Source: Scybalousia_A sp964626385
Lineage (GTDB): Bacteria > Bacteroidota > Bacteroidia > Bacteroidales > P3
Reading direction: 5' to 3'
Length of the DNA stretch: 41,879 bases
Assembly: GCA_964626385.1 (NCBI GenBank)
Contig: CAZVEO010000004.1
Location: 1 to 41,879 of the forward strand
Part shown: in pieces, positions 32,448-39,456 of the stretch
Position numbering within the stretch: position 1 is the first letter of the stretch
Layout of the letters: every line of letters begins with the position of its first letter
The notes under the pieces: generated by a model
What the model was told of the DNA's origin: nothing
Seen by the model: the letters and a program-made list of their open reading frames with translations, nothing else
Database searches by the model: none
Made by a program: the position numbers and the translations under genes

Positions 32448-32966
32448 ATGGCAGAACTAAATATAAAAAGAGTAAAATCAAGCGAGATAGAATTTACTGA
32501 TAAGCTTGTGCATATAGGTAGAGTTACTAAGGTAACCAAGGGTGGTAGGACGTTTAGTTTTTCTGCCGTAGTTGTTGTAGGAAATGGAAATGGTATAGTT
32601 GGTTATGGTTTAGGAAAGGCTAAGGAAGTGGCTGCCGCTATATCTAAAGGTTCTGAGGATGCTAAGAAGAATCTTATAAAAGTTCCTATTTTGAAAGGTA
32701 CCATACCTCACGAGCAGGAAGGAAAATATAGCGGTGCGAGAGTTTTTTTAAAACCTGCTGCTCCAGGAACAGGAGTTATAGCTGGAGGTGCTATGCGTGC
32801 TGTTTTGGAGAGTGTTGGAGTTAAAGACGTGTTGGCTAAATCAAAAGGTTCGTCCAATCCTCACAGTGTGGTAAAGGCAACTGTTGCTGCTTTGTTGAAG
32901 ATGAAGGACCCTTATACTGTAGCCAAGTTGAGAGGTATTGAAATGGATAGAGTGTTTAACGGATAA
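32448..32966 (+). CDS. rpsE: 30S ribosomal protein S5 (uS5)
   Basis: 172 residues. S5 affects decoding accuracy and the mRNA channel. KVTKGGRTFSFSAVVVVGNG is the double-stranded RNA-binding part, here unaltered at the loop where spectinomycin-resistance changes arise, and GTGVIAGGAMRAVLESVGVK is the second domain. Confidence 0.98.
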   Translation: MAELNIKRVKSSEIEFTDKLVHIGRVTKVTKGGRTFSFSAVVVVGNGNGIVGYGLGKAKEVAAAISKGSEDAKKNLIKVPILKGTIPHEQEGKYSGARVFLKPAAPGTGVIAGGAMRAVLESVGVKDVLAKSKGSSNPHSVVKATVAALLKMKDPYTVAKLRGIEMDRVFNG

Positions 32967-32978
32967 AATAATTTGGAG

Positions 32979-33158
32979 ATGAAAGTAAGAGTAACTCAAA
33001 TAAAGAGTGGCATAGGATACCCACTACGTCAAAAACAAACACTTTGGGCATTAGGTATAAGAAAAATGAATCACTCCAAAGAACATGAGCTTACCCCTCA
33101 AATTCAAGGAATGATAGACAAAGTGAAACATTTGGTAAAAGTAGAAGAGATTAATTAA
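32979..33158 (+). CDS. rpmD: 50S ribosomal protein L30 (uL30)
   Basis: 59 residues. L30 is a small protein of the large subunit. MKVRVTQIKSGIGYPLRQKQ and GMIDKVKHLVKVEE are typical. I chose the ATG at 32979; an in-frame TTG at 32973 would add only two residues (ME) and is not needed. Confidence 0.93.
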   Translation: MKVRVTQIKSGIGYPLRQKQTLWALGIRKMNHSKEHELTPQIQGMIDKVKHLVKVEEIN

Positions 33159-33177
33159 TAAAAATAAATAATTAATT

Positions 33178-33624
33178 ATGAATTTAAGTAATTTAAAACC
33201 TGCTTTGGGCTCAACAAAGAGTCGTAAGAGAATAGGTAGAGGACAAGGTAGCGGATACGGTGGTACATCTACACGTGGTCATAAGGGAGCAAAATCTCGT
33301 TCTGGTTATAGTAGAAAAGTAGGATTTGAGGGAGGTCAGATGCCTCTTTATAGATTGTTGCCAAAGTTCGGTTTCAAAAACATCAATCGTATTGAGTATC
33401 TTGGAATCAATTTGGATACATTAGAACAAATATCCGAAAAATTAAATACGACAGATATTACCATAGACCTTTTGAAAGCAAATCGTATAGCATCAAAAAG
33501 CGATAAAGTAAAAATATTGGGTAGAGGTGAGTTATCCAAAACTATAAATGTTACTGTTAATGCTATTTCTCAAAAAGCTAAACTTGCTATAGAATCAAAG
33601 GGTGGTGTAGTTACTATAATCTAA
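33178..33624 (+). CDS. rplO: 50S ribosomal protein L15 (uL15)
   Basis: 148 residues. L15 is a late assembly protein with a long Gly/Arg-rich N-terminal arm (RKRIGRGQGSGYGGTSTRGH) threaded through 23S rRNA. The globular C-terminal part ends in KAKLAIESKGGVVTII. secY follows after 13 nt. Confidence 0.98.
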   Translation: MNLSNLKPALGSTKSRKRIGRGQGSGYGGTSTRGHKGAKSRSGYSRKVGFEGGQMPLYRLLPKFGFKNINRIEYLGINLDTLEQISEKLNTTDITIDLLKANRIASKSDKVKILGRGELSKTINVTVNAISQKAKLAIESKGGVVTII

Positions 33625-33637
33625 AAACCGTACATTA

Positions 33638-34981
33638 ATGAAGCGATTTATCAATACAATCAAGAATATCTGGAGTATAACAGACTTAAGAGCCAAGATA
33701 ATTTTTACGTTATCTCTTATACTTGTGTATAGGATAGGCTCATATGTTGTTATTCCAGGCATAAATCCTTCTGACTTAGGTTCTTTGCAAAGCCAAACTC
33801 AAGATGGAGTTTTAGGCTTGTTGAACATGTTTTCGGGAGGTGCGTTTTCCAATGCCTCTATTTTCGCCTTGGGTATTATGCCTTACATTACGGCTTCTAT
33901 TGTTGTTCAGTTGTTGACAATGGTGGTACCTTATTTTATGAAAATGCAAAGAGAAGGTGAAAGTGGTAGGAATAAAATCAATCAGATAACACGTTGGCTA
34001 ACGGTGGTAGTTACTATTTTTCAATCTTTTGCTTATTTGGCAAATTTGAGAAATCAACTGCAAGGTGCTCAAATATTTAATATTTTTGGTGGAAGTACTA
34101 TTACGTTTTGGAATTGGGTATTGCCTATTTCCATACTATTGACTTGTGGTACCTTATTTGTTATGTGGTTGGGTGAAAGGATTACCGATAAGGGTATAGG
34201 CAATGGTATTTCGTTGTTAATCATGGTTGGTATTATTGCCCGTTTGCCTTTTGCTTTATTTGCCGAATTTGCCTCTCGTATGGAAAGTCAAGCAGGTCAG
34301 TTGGTTATTTTGTTTGTTGAATTGATAGTATGGCTTATTGTTATTATGTTCTGTATTCTTTTGGTACAGGGAACAAGAAGAATACCTGTTCAGTATGCAA
34401 AACGTATAGTTGGTAATAAACAATACGGTGGTGTTAGACAATATATACCTATAAAGGTTAATGCAGCCGGTGTTATGCCTATCATTTTTGCTCAAGCAAT
34501 AATGTTTATTCCTGTAACGATTATGGGCTTTTCCGGCTCTAATTCTACAAGTGGTATAGCCTCGGTTTTATCAGATTTTGATGGATTTTGGTATAACCTT
34601 ATCTTTGGTTTAATGGTTATAATTTTCACCTATTTTTATACGGCTGTTGCTATTAATCCAAAACAAATGGCTGATGATATGAAAAAGAATGGCGGTTTTG
34701 TGCCTGGCGTAAAACCGGGTAAAAAGACGGAGGAATTCTTTGATAATATTCTCTCAAAAGTAACTCTTCCTGGTTCTATATTCTTGGCTTTGGTTGCTAT
34801 ATTGCCTGCAATTGTGAGATTGTTTGGTATTAATTCTCAATTTGCACAATTCTATGGTGGTACTTCCTTGCTAATTCTTGTTGGTGTAGTTTTGGATACT
34901 TTGCAACAAATAGAAAGTCATCTTTTGATGCGTCATTATGATGGTTTGACAAAGTCTGGGCGTATTAAGGGTAGAAATTAG
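33638..34981 (+). CDS. secY: Protein translocase subunit SecY
   Basis: A 447-residue inner-membrane channel protein with ten expected membrane helices, moving proteins across the cytoplasmic membrane with SecE, SecG and SecA. ALGIMPYITASIVVQLL, GIGNGISLLIMVGI and RRIPVQYAKRIVGNK are conserved signatures, the last being the cytoplasmic loop that contacts ribosome and SecA. It feeds the exported proteins encoded on both sides of this operon. Confidence 0.98.
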   Translation: MKRFINTIKNIWSITDLRAKIIFTLSLILVYRIGSYVVIPGINPSDLGSLQSQTQDGVLGLLNMFSGGAFSNASIFALGIMPYITASIVVQLLTMVVPYFMKMQREGESGRNKINQITRWLTVVVTIFQSFAYLANLRNQLQGAQIFNIFGGSTITFWNWVLPISILLTCGTLFVMWLGERITDKGIGNGISLLIMVGIIARLPFALFAEFASRMESQAGQLVILFVELIVWLIVIMFCILLVQGTRRIPVQYAKRIVGNKQYGGVRQYIPIKVNAAGVMPIIFAQAIMFIPVTIMGFSGSNSTSGIASVLSDFDGFWYNLIFGLMVIIFTYFYTAVAINPKQMADDMKKNGGFVPGVKPGKKTEEFFDNILSKVTLPGSIFLALVAILPAIVRLFGINSQFAQFYGGTSLLILVGVVLDTLQQIESHLLMRHYDGLTKSGRIKGRN

Positions 34982-34999
34982 AATTTTTTTAAAAAGAGA

Positions 35000-35797
35000 A
35001 TGATTAACGTAAAATCTTCTATAGAAATTGAACAAATGAAAGTTGCGGCTCTTTTGGTTGGGCAGACTTTATCGGAGGTGGCAAAGATTATAAAGCCGGG
35101 TGTTACCACAGAGGCTTTAGACAAACGAGCCGAGGAGTTTATTCTATCCAAAGGAGCGTTGCCAACCTTCAAAGGTTATGGTGGCTTTCCTGCTTCATTA
35201 TGCATATCTATTAATGAGGCGGTTGTTCATGGTATACCATCTAAAAGAGAAATACAGGAGGGGGATGTAATTTCTGTGGATTGTGGTTGTACTTTTAATG
35301 GTTGGGTGGGAGACTCTGCTTATACTTTTGCTGTAAAGGGAGTAAAGCATGAGGATTTGCAACTCATGAAAGTTACAAAACAATCTTTGTATAATGCTAT
35401 AGAGGTTTGTAAGATAGGTAATCGTCTTGGAGATATAGGCTACGCTGTTCAGTCTTATTGTGAATCTTTTGGTTATGGTGTAGTTAGGGAGTTGTGTGGT
35501 CATGGTTTGGGTCATGTTATGCACGAGGAACCTAATGTACTAAATTACGGAAAAAAAGGTACGGGTGCCAAATTGAGAGAAGGAATGACAATAGCTATAG
35601 AGCCTATGATAACATTGGGAAACAAGGAGATAGTTTTCCACAATGATGGCTGGACTTGTACTACTGTGGATAATTCCACAGCTGCTCATTACGAACATGA
35701 TGTGGCTATAACTAAGGATGGTCCAGTTGTTTTGTCAAGTTTTATAGAGATAGAAGAATCCATTAAAAAGAATGATAATTTAGAAATAGTAGAGTAA
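35000..35797 (+). CDS. map: Methionine aminopeptidase, type I
   Basis: 265 residues. Removes the first Met from new proteins. Metal ligands are Asp94 and Asp105 (SVDCGCTFNGWVGDSAYTF), the His in CGHGLGHVMHEEP, the Glu in TIAIEPMI and the Glu in YEHDVAIT; His77 is the substrate-binding His. No N-terminal zinc-finger extension. It follows secY by 18 nt, the usual place in this phylum with adk elsewhere. Confidence 0.97.
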   Translation: MINVKSSIEIEQMKVAALLVGQTLSEVAKIIKPGVTTEALDKRAEEFILSKGALPTFKGYGGFPASLCISINEAVVHGIPSKREIQEGDVISVDCGCTFNGWVGDSAYTFAVKGVKHEDLQLMKVTKQSLYNAIEVCKIGNRLGDIGYAVQSYCESFGYGVVRELCGHGLGHVMHEEPNVLNYGKKGTGAKLREGMTIAIEPMITLGNKEIVFHNDGWTCTTVDNSTAAHYEHDVAITKDGPVVLSSFIEIEESIKKNDNLEIVE

Positions 35798-35801
35798 ATA
35801 T

Positions 35802-36020
35802 ATGGCTAAACAAGAACCTATACAATTAGATGGTGTTGTACTTGAATCATTGGGCAATGCAATGTTTAGAGTAGAAATGGATAGTGGTCATGTGATAACC
35901 GCTTCTATTTCGGGAAAGATGCGTATGCACTATATAAAAATATTGCCTGGAGATAAAGTACAAGTGGAAATGTCACCATACGATTTGACACGAGGAAGAA
36001 TAACTTATAGGCATAAATAG
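35802..36020 (+). CDS. infA: Translation initiation factor IF-1
   Basis: 72 residues, a single OB fold. IF-1 occupies the A site of the 30S subunit during initiation. LDGVVLESLGNAMFRVEMDS and PYDLTRGRITYRHK are diagnostic. It begins 4 nt after map. Confidence 0.98.
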   Translation: MAKQEPIQLDGVVLESLGNAMFRVEMDSGHVITASISGKMRMHYIKILPGDKVQVEMSPYDLTRGRITYRHK

Positions 36021-36053
36021 AAAAGGAAAACAAACTTAATAAAAAAACGAGAT

Positions 36054-36170
36054 ATGAAAGTTAAAACTTCAGTAAAGAAAAGGTCTCCGGAGTGTATTGT
36101 TGTGAGACGTAAAGGAGTTGTTTATGTTATAAACAAAAAAAATCCAAAGTTCAAACAACGTCAAGGTTGA
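36054..36170 (+). CDS. rpmJ: 50S ribosomal protein L36 (bL36), zinc-free form
   Basis: A 38-residue protein that I translated directly: MKVKTSVKKRSPECIVVRR at the start and NKKNPKFKQRQG at the end. L36 stabilises 23S rRNA below the factor-binding region. Of the four zinc ligands of the classical form (three Cys, one His), only one Cys remains, so this is the non-zinc type. It is easily missed because of its size; it lies in its canonical place between infA and rpsM. Confidence 0.95.
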   Translation: MKVKTSVKKRSPECIVVRRKGVVYVINKKNPKFKQRQG

Positions 36171-36216
36171 GATTAATTTTAATTTAAACTAATAAAAGTA
36201 AAAAAGTAATAGATTT

Positions 36217-36594
36217 ATGGCAAGAATTGCAGGTATAGACTTACCTAAGACCAAAAGCGGAGTAATTGGTTTGACCTATATATATGGTATAGGTAAAAGT
36301 TCTGCGTCTCAAATTTTGGCAAAGGCTGGTATAGATGAGCAGAAAAAGGTAAGTGAGTGGAGTGATGATGAACAGAATGCTATTCGTAACATTATCAGCG
36401 AAGAATATAAAGTAGAAGGTGATCTTCGTTCTGAGGTACAAATGAACATCAAGCGTTTGATGGATATAGGATGTTATAGAGGTATTAGACATCGTTTGGG
36501 TCTACCTGTTAGAGGACAGAGTACAAAAAACAATGCTCGTACTCGTAAGGGTAGAAAGAAGACCGTTGCTAATAAGAAGAAAGCAACCAAATAG
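36217..36594 (+). CDS. rpsM: 30S ribosomal protein S13 (uS13)
   Basis: 125 residues. S13 bridges the subunits at the head and touches the P-site tRNA by its basic tail (KGRKKTVANKKKATK). MARIAGIDLPKTKSGVIGLT and RGIRHRLGLPVRGQSTKNNA are typical. Confidence 0.98.
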   Translation: MARIAGIDLPKTKSGVIGLTYIYGIGKSSASQILAKAGIDEQKKVSEWSDDEQNAIRNIISEEYKVEGDLRSEVQMNIKRLMDIGCYRGIRHRLGLPVRGQSTKNNARTRKGRKKTVANKKKATK

Positions 36595-36610
36595 TTAAGT
36601 TAAAAAAAAC

Positions 36611-36655
36611 ATTGAGTGCGGATTATCTTTAAATATTGTTTTTGGAGCATTCAAT
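36611..36655 (+). promoter_or_regulatory. Possible hairpin upstream of rpsK
   Basis: ATTGAGTGC (36611-36619) can pair with GCATTCAAT (36647-36655), nine pairs with one G-U, around a 27-nt loop, in the 79-nt gap between rpsM and rpsK. The gap is long for this operon. It may be a regulatory or processing site; weak evidence. Confidence 0.3.
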
Positions 36656-36673
36656 AAAATTAGAAAAAAAGAA

Positions 36674-37063
36674 ATGGCTAAAAATTCAAAACCAACAAAG
36701 AAAAGAGTAGTAAAAGTTGAACCACAGGGCAGAGCGACTATCTTTGCATCTTTCAATAATTGCATTATTTCCTTGACCAATAATGCAGGACAAGTTATAT
36801 CTTGGTCTTCAGCAGGAAAGATGGGTTTCAAGGGTTCAAAAAAGAATACCCCATATGCTTCACAAATGGCAGCAGAGGATTGCGCTAAGGTTGCGTATGA
36901 TTATGGCTTGAGAAAAGTAAAGGTATTCGTTAAAGGTCCTGGAGCAGGACGTGAAGCGGCTATTCGTGCCATCAATACTTGTGGCATAGAGGTATTGGAA
37001 ATTACAGATGTAACTCCTTTGCCACATAACGGCTGTCGTCCTCCTAAAAGAAGAAGAGTATAA
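36674..37063 (+). CDS. rpsK: 30S ribosomal protein S11 (uS11)
   Basis: 129 residues. S11 forms the platform near the E site. GRATIFASFNNCIISLTNNA and the end TPLPHNGCRPPKRRRV are conserved; NG in the latter is the isoaspartate-prone position in other species. rpsD follows after 36 nt. Confidence 0.98.
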   Translation: MAKNSKPTKKRVVKVEPQGRATIFASFNNCIISLTNNAGQVISWSSAGKMGFKGSKKNTPYASQMAAEDCAKVAYDYGLRKVKVFVKGPGAGREAAIRAINTCGIEVLEITDVTPLPHNGCRPPKRRRV

Positions 37064-37099
37064 TTTATTGAAGTTTTAATTTAAAAAGAAAGTAAAAAA

Positions 37100-37699
37100 A
37101 TGGCAAGATATACAGGACCTAAGACTAAAATAGCAAGAAAGTTTAAAGAACCGATATACGGACCAGATAAGTCATACGATAAAAGACCTTATGCTCCTGG
37201 ACAGCATGGAGGCAAAAGGCGTGCAAAACAATCTGAGTATGGTCTTCAGTTAATGGAGAAGCAGAAAGCAAAATATACTTATGGTATATTGGAGAGACAG
37301 TTTAGAAATTTATTCAACAAAGCTTCTCGTAAGGGAGGTATAACTGGTGAGGTATTGCTTCAATTGATAGAGTCTCGTTTGGATAATGTTGTTTATCGTT
37401 TGGGTATAGCCAAAACTCGTAATCAAGCACGTCAGCTTGTTTCTCACAAACATATAGTTGTTAATGGTTCGGTTGTTAATATACCATCTTACTTGTTAAG
37501 AGAGGGTGATAGTATTGGAGTTAGAGAACGTTCAAAATCTTTAGAAATTATAGAAGACTCTCTTTCCTCAAGAATGCAGTATTCATGGCTTGAGTGGGAT
37601 GAGGCTAAGAAAGAAGGTAAATTTATGAACTATCCTCAGAGAGCCGATATTCCGGAAAATATTAACGAACAGGCTATCGTTGAGTTGTATTCTAAGTAA
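37100..37699 (+). CDS. rpsD: 30S ribosomal protein S4 (uS4)
   Basis: 199 residues. S4 starts 30S assembly and in E. coli represses the alpha operon. MARYTGPKTKIARKF, the S4 domain LDNVVYRLGIAKTRNQARQL and SHKHIVVNG are typical. The N-terminal zinc-binding Cys cluster of some S4 proteins is absent. Confidence 0.98.
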   Translation: MARYTGPKTKIARKFKEPIYGPDKSYDKRPYAPGQHGGKRRAKQSEYGLQLMEKQKAKYTYGILERQFRNLFNKASRKGGITGEVLLQLIESRLDNVVYRLGIAKTRNQARQLVSHKHIVVNGSVVNIPSYLLREGDSIGVRERSKSLEIIEDSLSSRMQYSWLEWDEAKKEGKFMNYPQRADIPENINEQAIVELYSK

Positions 37700-37711
37700 T
37701 AAAATAAAAAT

Positions 37712-37717
37712 AGGAGA
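37712..37717 (+). promoter_or_regulatory. Shine-Dalgarno sequence deciding the rpoA start
   Basis: AGGAGA lies 4 nt before the ATG at 37722. It supports that start over an in-frame TTG at 37680 inside rpsD. Confidence 0.55.
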
Positions 37718-37721
37718 AAAT

Positions 37722-38714
37722 ATGGCCATATTAGTTTTTCAACAACCTGAAAAGGTTATAATGGTAGAGTCAGATGATTACAGAGGCAAGTTTGAGTTTC
37801 GTCCTTTGGAGCCTGGCTATGGTAATACGATAGGAAATGCTTTGAGAAGGATATTGCTCTCTTCTTTAGAAGGTTTTGCAATTACAGCTGTGCGTATTGA
37901 TGGAGTTAATCACGAATTTGATACCATACATGGTGTTGTGGAAGATATGACAGAAATAATCCTTAACTTGAAAAGGCTTTGTTTTAAACGTAATATAGAG
38001 CAAGATGATGAGGAGGAAGTATCTTTCAAAATAGAGGGCAAGACGACTTTTATGGCTGGCGATATGAATAAGTATCTAAACGCTTTTCAAGTCCTTAACA
38101 CCGATGTAGAAATATGTCATATGACCTCTGATGTAACGTTGGATATAACATTGCGTATAGAAAAGGGACGTGGTTATGTTCCTTCAGAGGAAAATGTAAA
38201 GTCTAATGACCCTATTGGAACCATAGCAATTGATTCTATTTTTACTCCGATAAAAAATGTTAAGTATTCAGTTGAGAATTATAGAGTAGGTCAGAGGACG
38301 GACTATGATAATCTTATCTTTGAGATAGAAACAGATGGTTCTATTTTGCCTAAAGATGCCTTAAAAGAATCGGCTCAGATTCTTATTCAGCATTTGATGT
38401 TGTTCTCCGATAAAAAAATAGATATACAAACAGATATCAAAACTCAGCAAGACGAATTTGATGAAGAGACTTTGCATATTCGTCAGTTGCTTAAGACCAA
38501 ACTTGTCGATATGGATTTATCTGTCAGAGCGCTTAACTGTTTGAAGTCAGCTGGAGTAGATACTCTTGGCGACCTTGTTCAGATTGCTAAGGCGGATTTA
38601 TTGAAGTTTAGAAATTTTGGTAAAAAATCTTTGACAGAATTGGATAACTTGGTTAAGTCAAAGAATTTGGAGTTTGGTATGGATATTTCAAAGTATAAAT
38701 TAGAAAAAGAGTAA
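37722..38714 (+). CDS. rpoA: RNA polymerase alpha subunit
   Basis: 330 residues. Alpha dimers scaffold RNA polymerase. The N-terminal domain (FRPLEPGYGNTIGNALRRIL) and the C-terminal DNA-binding domain (DLSVRALNCLKSAGVDTLGD, then FGKKSLTELDNLV) are both intact, including the Arg, Asn and Lys used for UP-element contact in E. coli. The start at 37722 gives MAILVFQQPEKVIM, standard for the phylum. Confidence 0.97.
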   Translation: MAILVFQQPEKVIMVESDDYRGKFEFRPLEPGYGNTIGNALRRILLSSLEGFAITAVRIDGVNHEFDTIHGVVEDMTEIILNLKRLCFKRNIEQDDEEEVSFKIEGKTTFMAGDMNKYLNAFQVLNTDVEICHMTSDVTLDITLRIEKGRGYVPSEENVKSNDPIGTIAIDSIFTPIKNVKYSVENYRVGQRTDYDNLIFEIETDGSILPKDALKESAQILIQHLMLFSDKKIDIQTDIKTQQDEFDEETLHIRQLLKTKLVDMDLSVRALNCLKSAGVDTLGDLVQIAKADLLKFRNFGKKSLTELDNLVKSKNLEFGMDISKYKLEKE

Positions 38715-38720
38715 AGAAAA

Positions 38721-39233
38721 ATGAGACACGGTTGTAAAGTAAATCATTTGTCAAGGAAAGCGGCTCATAGAAGTTCTATGTTGTCCAATATGGCTGCTTC
38801 TTTGATAAAACAAAAAAGAATAGAGACAACTTTGGCTAAGGCTAAAGCGTTAAGAAAATATGTAGAACCATTGATAAATAAATCAAAAGAAGACTCTACC
38901 CACCAAAGACGTATAGTTTTTGCACATTTGAGAGATAAGGAAGCAGTTACAGAATTGTTCCGTGAAGTTTCTCAAAAAATAGCAAATCGTCCAGGAGGAT
39001 ATACTCGTATCCTTAAACTTGGAAGACGTTGGGGCGATGGAGCAGAGATGGCTATGATGGAGTTAGTTGACTATAATGAAAATATGCTTAAGGACGTTAC
39101 TACTAAGAAAACTAGATCTACTCGTAGAGGTGGTAAGAAGAAAGCAACAACTCAAACAACAGCAGAGCCTGAGGTAGCACAAGTTCCACAAGAAGAGCAA
39201 CCACAACAAGAAGAGTCTGCAAAGACAGAATAG
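38721..39233 (+). CDS. rplQ: 50S ribosomal protein L17 (bL17) with acidic tail
   Basis: 170 residues. L17 lies near the tunnel exit. MRHGCKVNHLSRKAAHRSSM and GGYTRILKLGRRWGDGAEMA are typical. After about residue 120 comes a low-complexity tail, first basic (TRSTRRGGKKKA) then rich in Gln, Glu and Pro, longer than in E. coli but common in Bacteroidota. Last gene of the superoperon. Confidence 0.97.
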   Translation: MRHGCKVNHLSRKAAHRSSMLSNMAASLIKQKRIETTLAKAKALRKYVEPLINKSKEDSTHQRRIVFAHLRDKEAVTELFREVSQKIANRPGGYTRILKLGRRWGDGAEMAMMELVDYNENMLKDVTTKKTRSTRRGGKKKATTQTTAEPEVAQVPQEEQPQQEESAKTE

Positions 39234-39254
39234 TTTTTACATATTTTATTTGAA

Positions 39255-39296
39255 TAAAATCGGGCGACTTCCTAAAAAAATTGCCCGATTTGTTAT
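39255..39296 (+). terminator. Intrinsic terminator after rplQ
   Basis: AAATCGGGC (39257-39265) pairs with GCCCGATTT (39283-39291), extended inward by G-U and A-T pairs, followed by GTTATTT. It lies 22 nt after the rplQ stop and closes the superoperon. Confidence 0.8.
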
Positions 39297-39360
39297 TTAT
39301 ATGTTAGAGTAAAAATAATTTGTTGTGAGACAGTAAGTAATAATCTATGCTAGCTCATAA

Positions 39361-39381
39361 AAAAAACTTAAAAAGTTTTTT
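39361..39381. repeat. A/T-rich inverted repeat upstream of the BspA-like gene
   Basis: AAAAAACTT (39361-39369) and AAGTTTTTT (39373-39381) form a 9-bp inverted repeat with a 3-nt loop, just upstream of the -7 box at 39400. It may be a second terminator or a protein-binding site. Confidence 0.5.
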
Positions 39382-39399
39382 CATATTAGTTTTTTGTTA

Positions 39400-39407
39400 T
39401 ATTTTTG
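39400..39407 (+). promoter_or_regulatory. -7 box of the BspA-like gene
   Basis: TATTTTTG fits TAnnTTTG. No TTTG is present at the usual 19-nt spacing upstream. It lies 50 nt before the ATG at 39457. Confidence 0.5.
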
Positions 39408-39456
39408 TACTCTGAATTTAAAAGATTTATAATTAAAAATTTAACAAATAATTATT

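Noticed and set aside
37680..37721. Longer rpoA from a TTG inside rpsD
   Set aside because: The ATG at 37722 has an SD sequence and gives the standard N-terminus.
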